A stretch of 64,000 nt of DNA from the NCBI RefSeq assembly GCF_006542335.1, contig NZ_CP032485.1, positions 1,791,001 through 1,855,000 on the forward strand. The letters are read 5' to 3'. The notes under the pieces are model-generated. The model made no database searches and was not told where the DNA came from. It saw nothing but the letters and a program-made list of their open reading frames with translations. Positions 19,207 to 28,197 of this stretch are shown here, one piece after another. The position numbers and the translations under genes were made by a program. This stretch comes from Neokomagataea tanensis. Its GTDB lineage: Bacteria > Pseudomonadota > Alphaproteobacteria > Acetobacterales > Acetobacteraceae. How positions within the stretch are numbered: the stretch's first letter is position 1; each line of letters begins with the position of its first letter.

Positions 19207-20688
19207 ATGAGCTTGCTGACCACCCATAATATCCGACACGCCTTAGTGATGACTCTTGTTTTGTGCGTTGCTGTCTTCGCACCGGAGGACGCGATGGCGG
19301 ATAGTGACAGCTCTACCAAGTTGGTCTCCCAGCAAAACGCTGAAGATGTGGACCACAACGACGGGCATAAGTCCAAGCGAGAGCTTCTGACTGTTAAGCT
19401 GAACAGTGGCCCCAGTAATTCTTCGGCGCTGTTCCCTTGGGTCACGGATGATAAAAATTGGCTGCAGCGCCACGGCCTTCTGGTCGTTTTTGATAACATT
19501 AACGAATTCATGGGGGCCATTACCAAACCGACCCCCGGAATACCAAATCTGCGCCAGGGATCGAGCAATGCTGGGCAATATGCTGTATCAGTCACGACCG
19601 ATTGGTCCCGGCTTGCAGGCATTAAAGGATTAGGGAGCCGTTTTGTCGTAGTGGGCCGTTATGGCACGCCAGCTAACCGGATGTTCGGGGACTGGCTGGC
19701 ACATAGCTCTGAGACTTACGGTGGCGGTGGTAACGTCGTTGTCCGTTTCGTTATGGGCTATTTCGAAGAACATTTGCTGCAAGATCGTTTGTCGATAGCG
19801 GCAGGGCGAATGGCGCAGCTTTCCGATTTCGCGACCAGCACGATGTTTTGTAATTTCGTTAATAATTCTTTTTGCGGGCGCCCGCGAGCAGCGGGAGACA
19901 GTGCTTACGCGACGACTTGGCCAGTGTCTGTTTGGGCGACACGCGTGCGTGTGCGGCCAGTGTCAGGGGTGTACATTCAAGCGGGTGTTTATTTTACAGA
20001 AGATGGCCTTTACGGTGTTCAGCAGAACCGCTCCGGCTGGACATTGAACGGCGCCAATATCGCTGGGCAGGTTTTCCCGATTGAAACTGGATGGGAGCCG
20101 AGTTTCGGTTCACATAAACGTCTTACCGGACATTACAAGATAGGCGTATCAATCGAGAACGTCAGGCGCTACCGCCCATATGCAACACAGCAAAGTGCGG
20201 AACTCGGTGCTGGGACGTTCTCGGCTGGCGGCCGGCGTGGGGCTTGGTCTGTTTGGATGTTAGCCGACCAGCGCATTATCGCCTTTCGTGGTCGTGACGA
20301 AAAGGCGGGTGTGAGTGTGATGGCGGGCGCGCTGGTCAATGATCCCACCATCTCTTTAAGGCAGCAGCAATATTATGGTGGATTAGTGACGCGTGGCTTC
20401 TGGCGTTGGCGTCCGGCTGACTCTATCGGGGTTGCTGCATCTTGGACAAAAATCGCGGAAGGGGTGCAACGTGCCGAAGAGCGTTTTCTTCAGACAGGTC
20501 AGTCCTTGCCGTTTAACGCAACTGGTATTCAGCGTAACGCTTTTGTATTCGAAGCGTATTACACTTTCAGAGTTGGGCGTGCTGTAACCATACAGCCAGA
20601 TTTCCAGTATTACTTACACCCCAACGGCCAACAAAATTTACGAGACGCAGCAATGTTAGGGTTTCGCTCACACGTTGAGATTTTCTGA
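19207..20688 (+). CDS. OprB-like carbohydrate-selective porin
   Basis: An outer-membrane beta-barrel. I start at the ATG at 19207 because it gives a hydrophobic signal (HALVMTLVLCVAVFAPEDAMA); an in-frame ATG at 19027 would add 60 unlikely residues. The mature part has WLQRHGLLVVFDNINEF, LSIAAGRMAQLSDFATS, FCNFVNNSFCGRP, a Phe/Tyr-rich barrel, and GRAVTIQPDFQYYLHPNG near the C-terminus. These resemble OprB proteins, which pass glucose and other sugars. No ribosome site is obvious before 19207, so the start is uncertain. A hairpin follows at 20733-20763. Confidence 0.78.
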   Translation: MSLLTTHNIRHALVMTLVLCVAVFAPEDAMADSDSSTKLVSQQNAEDVDHNDGHKSKRELLTVKLNSGPSNSSALFPWVTDDKNWLQRHGLLVVFDNINEFMGAITKPTPGIPNLRQGSSNAGQYAVSVTTDWSRLAGIKGLGSRFVVVGRYGTPANRMFGDWLAHSSETYGGGGNVVVRFVMGYFEEHLLQDRLSIAAGRMAQLSDFATSTMFCNFVNNSFCGRPRAAGDSAYATTWPVSVWATRVRVRPVSGVYIQAGVYFTEDGLYGVQQNRSGWTLNGANIAGQVFPIETGWEPSFGSHKRLTGHYKIGVSIENVRRYRPYATQQSAELGAGTFSAGGRRGAWSVWMLADQRIIAFRGRDEKAGVSVMAGALVNDPTISLRQQQYYGGLVTRGFWRWRPADSIGVAASWTKIAEGVQRAEERFLQTGQSLPFNATGIQRNAFVFEAYYTFRVGRAVTIQPDFQYYLHPNGQQNLRDAAMLGFRSHVEIF

Positions 20689-20732
20689 CGGCATTTCATC
20701 GATTTATAATTATTAGATGATTGCGTTTAGAA

Positions 20733-20763
20733 AGAGTGTCCGGAATGTGCTTCTGGGCACTCT
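20733..20763 (+). terminator. Probable terminator hairpin after the porin gene
   Basis: AGAGTGTCC pairs with GGGCACTCT (one G-T pair) across a 13-base loop, about 45 bp after the porin stop codon. No T-tract follows, so the call is tentative. Confidence 0.4.
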
Positions 20764-20893
20764 CATTGCTTGCAACAACTGAAATCGTAGGTTGCTTAGC
20801 GACTTTGTGTGCTCTTTTGCGTTTCAACAGGTGTGTCACATTCTTCAGGCCGGACGAGAGTGATTTGGTCTGGATTTAGCAAAGAGACGAAAC

Positions 20894-21106
20894 ATGAGCG
20901 CACTTACTGACAAAATCAGCGGTACCGTCAATCAAGCGGTCGGAACCGTCAAGGAAGAGATTGGCAAGTTAACTGGAAGTGACGAGCATCAGGCTGAAGG
21001 CGCTGCGCAGGACCTCAAGGGCCAAGCAGAGCAAGCAAAGGGTGACGTCAAGTCTGCTGTAAATCGCGGAATCGACAAGTTAAAGGATGGCGTAGATAAA
21101 GCGTAA
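20894..21106 (+). CDS. CsbD-family stress-response protein
   Basis: A 70-residue hydrophilic protein rich in Lys, Glu, Ala and Gly. KISGTVNQAVGTVKEEIGKL followed by SDEHQAEGAAQDLKGQAEQA is the CsbD-family pattern. Members are abundant, often general-stress-induced and predicted to be partly disordered; their molecular role is unknown. It stands alone between two hairpins, consistent with its own promoter. Confidence 0.9.
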   Translation: MSALTDKISGTVNQAVGTVKEEIGKLTGSDEHQAEGAAQDLKGQAEQAKGDVKSAVNRGIDKLKDGVDKA

Positions 21107-21129
21107 ATCTACCCTTAACAGAGGTGGTT

Positions 21130-21165
21130 CTGTTGTTCGCGTTTAGAGTAAGAAACGAACAACAG
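21130..21165 (+). terminator. Probable terminator hairpin after csbD-like gene
   Basis: A perfect 10-bp stem, CTGTTGTTCG with CGAACAACAG, begins 23 bp after the stop codon and is separated by a 16-base loop. A smaller AGGCTC/GAGCCT hairpin follows at 21205-21222. No strong T-tract is present. Confidence 0.45.
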
Positions 21166-21345
21166 TACTGCTGAAGATTGGAGAGACTGTCCTTCAGCCT
21201 AGAAAGGCTCAAAACCGAGCCTGCCGTGATTGAAGAGTACCTTCTTTATAAGGGACGAGAAAACCCTTTTCAGTCTCTTAGGGCGTCTTACAAAGGGATC
21301 TACGGCGTTTAAACGCATGAGCTTGAGCCATTTATGCTCATTCTG

Positions 21346-22398
21346 TCACGACGTTGCCACTAAGCCGTTAAGCATGCCGGTCTCCGGGTGGCACCCTATA
21401 TACTCAAAAATCTGATTGTCTGAATGTAGCACCGCGACTTCGTGGAATACTCGGAGTTCAAGTTGTCCTTTAAGGGCCTGAACAACGGTCAGGAATTCAT
21501 TGAAAATGGCTTTATGGGTGGGGTGATGCTCGGCCCAGTGCTCAAGATCTGATAATGTGTGCCAGACGCTCATGCCGAAGCTGCGTTCGGCTTTTCCGCC
21601 GCGGTCAGCGCAGATCCGCATGAAGCGGTTAAAGTAGCAGCCAATGGCGAGGCCCTCATCGCGCAGAAAGTTCATGCCCTGAATGAGGGTTGGTTCAATG
21701 CGTGTAAAATAAAGCTCTCGCTCCGCCGTTTGCATGAGCGAGCAGTCTTGGCCTGAACGTATTAGGGTCATTCCCTGATGGCCCAGAATGGTCAGGCGCT
21801 GTCCGTTCTTTTCAACAATACGACGTTCGCCGCTGCTGTGCAGTTCATCTGTCTGGCTAGCGGGCAATCGGTCCCTCATGCCGCCCCAGTAACTGTGCTC
21901 CTGAATAGGGCTGTCGCTAAAGCTGCCGAGTATCGTCCCGACGCCTTCAAATTCATTATTGGTATTAAAAAGCGTTTCTAGATGCGTTTTGTGCGGGAGA
22001 AAAATTTCACGGTAGAGGCCTACATCGCTGGCTTCTCGTGCAGGATCGTTCCACCATCCTTGATGTGTACGCCACCATGTTTCGTATGCTTCTGGTGTTG
22101 GCCAGTAGCCGATGGTTACAAGGTTGTTCCAGCCGGCTTTATCAACGAAGCGGGCTTGCTCCACATTCAAAGCACCGCCTTCTCCTTGGAAAAGATGCAG
22201 AAACTCATCGAGTATTATCAGCGCATCCACTTCATGGGCCGGGGTGCGCCACTGCACCCCGAAATATGCCATAACGCACTGGGTAGAGTGTGCGTCGTCG
22301 CGTGCGGTCCAAGCTGGAAAGGAAGGGATAAAATCCTCTCCAATTCGGCGGTCGCGCGTGCGTGGGCAACGAAGTTCGGGGGCAATGGCGCTTTCCAT
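21346..22398 (-). CDS. oxd: Aldoxime dehydratase (heme-dependent, phenylacetaldoxime dehydratase type)
   Basis: Dehydrates aldoximes (R-CH=N-OH) to nitriles. The 350-residue length matches the Oxd family (about 350). MAYFGVQWR near 43-51, EHSYWGGMRDRLPASQTD at 167-184 and FGMSVWHTLSDLEHWAEHHP at 274-293 are family-typical. Ser220, His295 and His319 fall where the active-site serine, the heme-binding histidine and the catalytic histidine of characterised enzymes (Ser219, His299, His320 in the Rhodococcus enzyme) would be expected; that alignment is by eye. The gene begins 6 bp after the nitrilase stop, so aldoxime is predicted to pass to nitrile and then acid. Confidence 0.88.
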   Translation of the reverse strand: MESAIAPELRCPRTRDRRIGEDFIPSFPAWTARDDAHSTQCVMAYFGVQWRTPAHEVDALIILDEFLHLFQGEGGALNVEQARFVDKAGWNNLVTIGYWPTPEAYETWWRTHQGWWNDPAREASDVGLYREIFLPHKTHLETLFNTNNEFEGVGTILGSFSDSPIQEHSYWGGMRDRLPASQTDELHSSGERRIVEKNGQRLTILGHQGMTLIRSGQDCSLMQTAERELYFTRIEPTLIQGMNFLRDEGLAIGCYFNRFMRICADRGGKAERSFGMSVWHTLSDLEHWAEHHPTHKAIFNEFLTVVQALKGQLELRVFHEVAVLHSDNQIFEYIGCHPETGMLNGLVATS

Positions 22399-22404
22399 GG
22401 TGAA

Positions 22405-23433
22405 TTAACCTTCGCTGCGTTGAGGGAAGGTTACAGGAGCGACGTTTACACCCTCTGCTTCAGCGTGTTGTACGTATTCGACGCGCTGTGCCTTGCGTGG
22501 GTTGAAAAGCAAACGGGTGACGTCAGGGCGTGAATAATGCCCGACGGGATCAGCCGCGGCCTTTGCCATAGGGATGGCGGCAAGGTCGATGTCAGCATAC
22601 AGAATACCCTCTTCTTCGGGGGAGAAAGGGGTAGCAAGGTCACGGCCATCGGGGCCAAAGATGCGGGCATATCCGCCGCCAGCTTGAATAAGGTCGTGCT
22701 TATTGGGCGCGTCGCACAGTTCATCAATCATTTCTGATGAGATTGTGGCACAAGGTGAGAGTACAAAGCAGCCGCCCTCGACCGCATAGACGCGGGCCGC
22801 AGCGGTGTTGACCTCTCCGCTGAGAGCATAAGCCGCCGGTTGGTAGACCGAGAAACTCGGCCATGCGGCAATGTGGACCTGCTCATTTTGAGCAAACATG
22901 GCGTATTTGCTGAGTGGTTGCAGATGTTCCCAGCAGCATAAAGCACCGACGCGGCCCAAACCGGGAATGTCGTGCACGGCAAGGTCACTCCCGTCGCCCT
23001 CACCATAGACGGTGCGCTCGCAGAAGGTAGCGCGGAGTTTGCGTCGTGTTGCTACTGTTTCGCCTTCGGGATTCAAAATCCATTGGGCAATATAGAGTGA
23101 GCCCTCGTAGCGCTCGGAAAGGCCGAGTACGGCTGTGATGCCTGATTCTTTGACTGCGGCTCGGAGGCGGTCTGCTTCCGGGCTGTCATAGGCGAGGGAA
23201 TTGTCAAAATAGCGCGCCGTATAACCCTTGCCCATCGACCATGCTGGGCTGTCCAGCCAGATGTGCCATGGGTAGCCGGGGATGAAAGTTTCAGGAAATG
23301 CCACCAAAGACGCACCGTTTTCGGCCGCTTCCTTGATCAGAGAAATGGTCTTGTCGATGCTTGCATCAAGGTCAAGAAATGCAGGAGCAGCTTGAACGAC
23401 CGCGACTTTATATTTCGGATGTTTGAGGCCCAT
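22405..23433 (-). CDS. nit: Nitrilase
   Basis: Hydrolyses nitriles directly to carboxylic acid and ammonia. The 342-residue protein has the Glu-Lys-Cys triad: FPETFIPGYP (Glu48), RRKLRATFCE (Lys132) and GALCCWEHLQPL (Cys167). The CCWEH form is typical of true nitrilases, not amidases. A GGAG ribosome site precedes the ATG. It is the first gene of the nitrilase-aldoxime dehydratase operon and is preceded by direct repeats likely bound by the upstream AraC regulator. Pairing with an aldoxime dehydratase hints at arylacetonitrile-type substrates, but specificity cannot be read from the sequence. Confidence 0.93.
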   Translation of the reverse strand: MGLKHPKYKVAVVQAAPAFLDLDASIDKTISLIKEAAENGASLVAFPETFIPGYPWHIWLDSPAWSMGKGYTARYFDNSLAYDSPEADRLRAAVKESGITAVLGLSERYEGSLYIAQWILNPEGETVATRRKLRATFCERTVYGEGDGSDLAVHDIPGLGRVGALCCWEHLQPLSKYAMFAQNEQVHIAAWPSFSVYQPAAYALSGEVNTAAARVYAVEGGCFVLSPCATISSEMIDELCDAPNKHDLIQAGGGYARIFGPDGRDLATPFSPEEEGILYADIDLAAIPMAKAAADPVGHYSRPDVTRLLFNPRKAQRVEYVQHAEAEGVNVAPVTFPQRSEG

Positions 23434-23551
23434 TTTTGGCTCCGGGTCAGTGGTGGTTAGCCGGGCTGGTGGCAGCCCTGAACTCCTCTGACATTATATC
23501 GGAATCAAAATATGTCTTGCCTGATAGGGAATGAAAATATGTCTAAAGCGG
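23434..23551 (-). promoter_or_regulatory. Nitrilase promoter with paired AraC-type direct repeats
   Basis: Two 17-bp direct repeats, GGAATCAAAATATGTCT at 23501-23517 and GGAATGAAAATATGTCT at 23528-23544 (plus-strand reading), differ at one position and are offset by 27 bp. On the leftward strand a perfect TATAAT lies at 23498-23493, just beyond the proximal repeat. Activators of the AraC family usually bind such tandem sites overlapping or flanking the -35 region. The regulator gene ends immediately upstream. Confidence 0.7.
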
Positions 23552-24523
23552 CTATTTGGTGATAAACTGTGCAAGGCAGTGTTGGCGATATTCGCGTGGC
23601 GACTGCCTGAAGGTAGCGGCAAAAACACGGCTAAAATGGGACTGGCTGACAAAACCGCTCATGCGTGCGATTTCACCAATTTGATAGCGGCTACGGGCGG
23701 GATCGGATAGCGCCTTGCGTGCCCATTGTAGTCGTTTTTGTAAGATATATTCAGCAATGCCGACGCCTTCGTCTGAAAAAAGATCGTCAAGGTAGCGTGT
23801 GGAAATGCGGAATTGTTGCGCTAGGCTCTGGCGGCTGAGTTCCGGGTCCCGCAGGCGTTGGTCAATGGCTGTGCGCAGTTGCAGGCCCATCGCCAAGCGG
23901 TGTGATGTAGGAGCGGATGAGCGGCCGACGGTCGCAATCAGCATCGACGCGACGATTTCGCTCGCTTGTGCGGCAAGCCTTGTAACGAGCAAGTCGGGCA
24001 AATGCTGCGTGGTATTGAGAAGTTGCGTTAGAAAATTGGCCGTTATTTCCTGTAATGGGTTGGTTGTATCAATGGTCGTTGCGGTGAGATGTTCAGCATG
24101 GCCGAGGCACGCGTTAAGCGCGATGTTTGGCATCATGAAAACGATTTGTTCAAAATTTTGATCGAAATTGAGCGTATATGGACGCCTACTGTCGTAGAGA
24201 GCAAATGCTCCGGGATTTAAAATGGCTTGTCGTCCGTCCTGAAGTACCTCGCCGGTTCCTCGTATCCCAAGGCTAAGGAGGTAGTGAGATGACTGCGAAT
24301 TCTGGGTCAGCTTTGATGTTCTTGAGACGGATTGTGCGCCAGAGCGAACTTTTGAAATGCTGCATGTGTCAAAGGATAGGCGGGTGATTTGTCCTTGGAA
24401 GTCATCTGTTTTGAGGGTGCATTCCAGAGGAACGAAAGAACGCGTGATGATGTCATGCCAACATTCTTTACGAGCGCGTTGGGGTAAGCCTTCAGTGTGA
24501 TAAACTTGCAGCCTAGAGGACAT
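23552..24523 (-). CDS. AraC-family transcriptional activator of the nitrilase operon
   Basis: A 323-residue regulator. The N-terminal two thirds match the AraC-binding-like domain class of NitR/OxdR/FeaR-type regulators, including the opening VYHTEGLPQRARKECWHDII. The C-terminal 100 residues are a double helix-turn-helix, with ISTRYLDDLFSDEGVGIAEY and the AraC signature GEIARMSGFVSQSHFSRVFA. It lies upstream of, and on the same strand as, nitrilase and oxd, and known regulators of such clusters (NitR, OxdR) belong to this family. It probably responds to an aldoxime or nitrile and binds the repeats at 23501-23544. Confidence 0.87.
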   Translation of the reverse strand: MSSRLQVYHTEGLPQRARKECWHDIITRSFVPLECTLKTDDFQGQITRLSFDTCSISKVRSGAQSVSRTSKLTQNSQSSHYLLSLGIRGTGEVLQDGRQAILNPGAFALYDSRRPYTLNFDQNFEQIVFMMPNIALNACLGHAEHLTATTIDTTNPLQEITANFLTQLLNTTQHLPDLLVTRLAAQASEIVASMLIATVGRSSAPTSHRLAMGLQLRTAIDQRLRDPELSRQSLAQQFRISTRYLDDLFSDEGVGIAEYILQKRLQWARKALSDPARSRYQIGEIARMSGFVSQSHFSRVFAATFRQSPREYRQHCLAQFITK

Positions 24524-24712
24524 AATCGAACGGGTCCTGTGCAGAGAGAAACCTTAGAAGGAGCTCTAACATGCGCCTATAAAGTTTCGGTATCGCAATT
24601 GTTCCTATATCGGATAAATCAGCAGAAATAGGCAAAGAATAGTGCTCGTTTGAGCAAATGGATGCAGCCAGAGTGTGGCGACAATCATCTTCTAAATGCA
24701 AGTGAGGATGAT

Positions 24713-25618
24713 GTGAAAGCGATTCTGAAAACATTGCTTTGTGCTGGCGCATTATTGATCTGTCGTACGCAGGCTCATGCGACGGAAGGCGGGCAAACTA
24801 ACTGGGCGTCTGGTGTGCAAACGATTTATCCCGCCCTTGTGCCAGCTCAAGGGCAGACATTGTGGCAGGACTACTTTGTCGTGAACCCAAACGGGGCTTA
24901 TTCGAGCGCATCGCAAAAGTCATCGGTACCGGGGTTTCGAGCGACGGCGATAGCCAATGCGGCAAGGCTCTTCCATACGTGGCATGGGACAGTGTTGGGT
25001 GCGAATATATCGAGCAGCGCTATTCTGGCGGTTAATAGTGTTACGCTGCGGGCAGGGGGGCATTCAGGAAATGCTTTTGGCCCTAACTGGCTCTACCTGG
25101 CGCCACTTTATCTGTCTTGGCACACTCCGACTTTTCATGCGTATCTGGGGGAAGGGGCTTTTTTGCCGATAGGGTCTTTTAGTAAAACGGATGTGGTGAG
25201 TGAAAGCACGAATGTTTTTGGCTTTAACCAAGAGGCCGCTGTAACATGGATGCCGACTAAGCGGTTCGATATTTCCGCTGAAGGTGAACTGCAAATTAAT
25301 GCTAAAAATGGCGCGACGAACTACAAATCTGGAAACGTAATTAATATAGATTTCGGCGCAAATTATATGCCCTTTACGTCTCTACCGCAGCTACGAATTG
25401 GCCCTAACGGGTTTATAACGTCACAATTTACTAATGACAGGCAATATGGCCAAAGGGTTGGTGACGGAAACCGCCTGCAAAAATTTGGGTTAGGTCCGCA
25501 GATTATCTGGTTCTTTAAACCGCCTTATGCTGTTGCTTTTAAATGGCAGCATGAGTTCGGTGTGGAAAATAGCATGCGGGGTGACCGATATTGGCTCCAA
25601 TTTCAAATACCCCTGTAA
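24713..25618 (+). CDS. SphA-like outer-membrane channel (phenol-degradation meta-pathway family)
   Basis: A 301-residue outer-membrane protein. I start it at the GTG at 24713, which has a GAGGA ribosome site and gives the signal KAILKTLLCAGALLICRTQAHA. The mature part has many alternating beta segments and a terminal hydrophobic stretch, LQFQIPL. FGPNWLYLAPLYLSWHTPTFHAYLG and KFGLGPQIIWFF fit the Phenol_MetA_deg/SphA family, whose members accompany degradation genes for hydrophobic aromatics. Divergent from the AraC-nitrilase-oxd unit, it may let aldoximes or nitriles cross the outer membrane; this role is inferred. Confidence 0.72.
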   Translation: MKAILKTLLCAGALLICRTQAHATEGGQTNWASGVQTIYPALVPAQGQTLWQDYFVVNPNGAYSSASQKSSVPGFRATAIANAARLFHTWHGTVLGANISSSAILAVNSVTLRAGGHSGNAFGPNWLYLAPLYLSWHTPTFHAYLGEGAFLPIGSFSKTDVVSESTNVFGFNQEAAVTWMPTKRFDISAEGELQINAKNGATNYKSGNVINIDFGANYMPFTSLPQLRIGPNGFITSQFTNDRQYGQRVGDGNRLQKFGLGPQIIWFFKPPYAVAFKWQHEFGVENSMRGDRYWLQFQIPL

Positions 25619-25704
25619 TTTAGCAAAAGCACCGGATGAAAAGCAGTTTTATGTCTCATATCCGGCGTGATGAATGTGCAGTCACGTCTGAGGAAAAACA
25701 ATAT

Positions 25705-25740
25705 TTTCTTCGGCGAAAACAACGTGCTTCGCCGAAGAAA
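25705..25740. terminator. Strong bidirectional terminator hairpin
   Basis: A perfect 13-bp stem, TTTCTTCGGCGAA with TTCGCCGAAGAAA, spans a 10-base loop between convergent genes. Its T-rich and A-rich arms supply tails in both directions. A further CCGGAT/ATCCGG pair lies at about 25633-25666. Confidence 0.75.
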
Positions 25741-25770
25741 TGCGAACAGAACAATATGGGTTTTTTTGGG

Positions 25771-28197
25771 CTAAAATTCTGCGCGTACTGATCCAAAAAA
25801 CTGTCTCGGTGCGCCGATCAGTATGGACTGGTTATTGAAGGCTGCGCCGTCTTGATTATCCATGGTGAAACCGTTTTGGCCCATGGTAGAAACATAGACA
25901 GTATTGGCGAGATTATAAATATTAAACGAGAAAACAAGACGTTGAATATGCGGTGCACGAGGTGAACCAAGGGCAATGTCGTGCAGTGTGTATGATGCTC
26001 CGAGGTCGCTCATCCAATATGGAGAAATTTTGAAGTCTCCGACGTAATCGTAGCTTCGTGATCCATAATATTGAGCGTCAATAAAGGTTTCTATATTTTT
26101 CCACGAATAGGACAGGCGGGTTTTATACATAAATTGTGGGTAGCCCACGACCTGTTTGCCTTTCGTCTGGTAGAGTGTGCCGCTGCTACGAATATCCTGA
26201 TCGTAGACAGAATGATTATAGCTAAAGCTGTTGAAAAATGAGAGGCCGCGATAGGGCGATAAGGTTAGCCCCGCATCCACGCCATTCATGGTTACACCGC
26301 CGACGTTTTGCACCGTTGCAGTCGTGTTGGTAAGCAAGGAGCCGCCGGTTGGATTGGCCAAAATCTGCTGAAGGCGGTTTTTGAAATTCGTGTGGTAGCC
26401 ATAAAGGCTGGCTTGTGCCCACGAACCATTATAGCGATACCCGCCAGCGAAAGTCCAAGCGGTTTCCGGCCGTAAAGTATTGCGTATGCTGTCATAAGCC
26501 GTTTGCGAAACTGCAAGTGGCGCATTGCTGGAATTATAACCCGATTGGGGATAGGCGTGCACATTTTCTGAGATATCCGCAAACAGTTCGTGCTGCGGTA
26601 GGAAATTCCAGTCCGCCGAAATATGCGGTAAAAATGCGCGTGCCGTCGTCAAACTTTCTCCGCTCGTTTGTGTGGGGAAACGTAGTGCCCAATTTGAGGC
26701 ATCACCCACGCGTGTTGTGTTGAGCAGGGATTTAAAGCCTGCGTGCAAAGAAAGAGTCGGGAGAATATGGTATGTGTCCTGCACATAGGCAGTGAATGTG
26801 TTGGTATTATACCGTTGGTGCCATAGCGTTCTGTAGGGGACGCCTGCAAAATTGCCGAAAGGGTCGAGCGGGCTCCCTTCACCTAAAACAGGCTGCTGGT
26901 ATGCGAGCGCGCGTGTGTCGTATTGGTTATTTTCGTACCACAAGCCGGTAGCGAAAACATGATGTCCGGTAGTGTACTCGAGGGAAGAAGTCGCGCCGAA
27001 CCGCTCAATGTATGGTCTGCGTACCTGCTCAAAGATACGGCCACCATTGAGCAGCAGTGTATCTGCTGATTGGGGGCAGCGCAGCGCGGTTGCATCTTTG
27101 CAGGCGTAGGGGTTGGCGTAAGTGCCGTGCCCTGTTTCCTGATGCCCGTAAAAAGTGGTCTTCCAGCGGAGCTTGTCTGTCAGGGCTAAATCGGCCGTTA
27201 TGCCGCCAAACAAATCAGCAGAAGATGCGGTGCTGTCGTAGTAGGAAATGTCCTTAGGGTCTGAAATTGAACTGTAGCCGGCAGGAAATATGCCACGTGA
27301 GGCATTGTAAGCATTCGCCCAAGCGTTAGGGAGGCCATAAAAATTATCGAGATTAGGCCCGTTATTCTGCAACCAGTTAGGGGTGTAATCTTGATAATTT
27401 ACCATGTTCAACGCATCCCAGTTGAAGTAGGCGCTAATTTCACTGGATGAGCGGATAGGTTGGACGATGCGCGCGTTAACCTGCTGCATGAACTGGTCGC
27501 CGCCGCCTTTCCATTTACCCGTTTGGTTACGCATGTAAGAGACAAAGAAGCGCGTTCCCGTTGGATTAAGGCGGCCTGAGTCGAAACGGAAGAAAGAATG
27601 GTACAGCGCGTTACTTCCAAATGTTTGGGCAATGGTTCCGCCTGTGCGGTCATGAGGCCGGGAAATAACGTAATTAATCGAACCGCCAAGATTATTGGTA
27701 CTTGCCGATGATTCCGCGCCGGCACCCTGAGTTACGTCAAGGCGTTCAACATTCTCCGCAGAGATGGCTTGGATAGGGTTCAGGCCATTATAATTACGGA
27801 AAGTTGGCTCACCCAGCGGTATTCCTTCCAGCGTCATACCAATTTCGTTTTGGACGAAACCGTGGACGAAAAGCTGTACGGAATAGGTGTCGATACCTTG
27901 CGGGTCATCAGATTGAAATTGCACACCGGGCGTTTGAGCCAGCGTCTTTAAAGGGTTGGTACCGGCTACCTGCTGTTCCAAAATGTGCCGGGATAAGGTT
28001 GTCTGATTGCCGCGCGCTTTATGGTGGGTGTTAACGGCTATTGTTTCATCGTCATGGGCGGTGACGTCACGCGGGTGGCTGAGCTGCTGCGCGGTACGTT
28101 TTTGTTTTGATCTGGCAGGGGCGGCGTTGCCAAACGTTGCGGTAGTCAGGGCCAGACCGGACAGAGTCACGATGATAGCGCGGCGATAAGGTGGCAT
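25771..28197 (-). CDS. TonB-dependent outer-membrane receptor
   Basis: I start at the ATG at 28195-28197, which has an AAGGGA ribosome site and begins a clean signal peptide (YRRAIIVTLSGLALTTATFG); another ATG lies at 28230. About 808 residues. The plug shows PLKTLAQTPGVQFQ, VQLFVHGFVQNEIGMTLEGI and SSASTNNLGGSINYVIS, and the barrel ends FFGSVRAEF. It is divergent from a TauD-type dioxygenase, the same receptor-dioxygenase pairing as at 11.9-15.4 kb, so an organosulfur or related ligand is plausible. Ligand identity is not shown by the sequence. Confidence 0.88.
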   Translation of the reverse strand: MPPYRRAIIVTLSGLALTTATFGNAAPARSKQKRTAQQLSHPRDVTAHDDETIAVNTHHKARGNQTTLSRHILEQQVAGTNPLKTLAQTPGVQFQSDDPQGIDTYSVQLFVHGFVQNEIGMTLEGIPLGEPTFRNYNGLNPIQAISAENVERLDVTQGAGAESSASTNNLGGSINYVISRPHDRTGGTIAQTFGSNALYHSFFRFDSGRLNPTGTRFFVSYMRNQTGKWKGGGDQFMQQVNARIVQPIRSSSEISAYFNWDALNMVNYQDYTPNWLQNNGPNLDNFYGLPNAWANAYNASRGIFPAGYSSISDPKDISYYDSTASSADLFGGITADLALTDKLRWKTTFYGHQETGHGTYANPYACKDATALRCPQSADTLLLNGGRIFEQVRRPYIERFGATSSLEYTTGHHVFATGLWYENNQYDTRALAYQQPVLGEGSPLDPFGNFAGVPYRTLWHQRYNTNTFTAYVQDTYHILPTLSLHAGFKSLLNTTRVGDASNWALRFPTQTSGESLTTARAFLPHISADWNFLPQHELFADISENVHAYPQSGYNSSNAPLAVSQTAYDSIRNTLRPETAWTFAGGYRYNGSWAQASLYGYHTNFKNRLQQILANPTGGSLLTNTTATVQNVGGVTMNGVDAGLTLSPYRGLSFFNSFSYNHSVYDQDIRSSGTLYQTKGKQVVGYPQFMYKTRLSYSWKNIETFIDAQYYGSRSYDYVGDFKISPYWMSDLGASYTLHDIALGSPRAPHIQRLVFSFNIYNLANTVYVSTMGQNGFTMDNQDGAAFNNQSILIGAPRQFFGSVRAEF

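Noticed and set aside
18973..19239. Leftward open frame of 88 codons at the porin promoter and start
   Set aside because: It lies opposite the start of the porin frame, has no recognisable domain or ribosome site, and its composition looks like antisense of coding sequence.
21346..25618. Aldoxime/nitrilase genes as a recently acquired mobile island
   Set aside because: No integrase, transposase, tRNA or flanking direct repeats were found, and composition is close to the neighbours.
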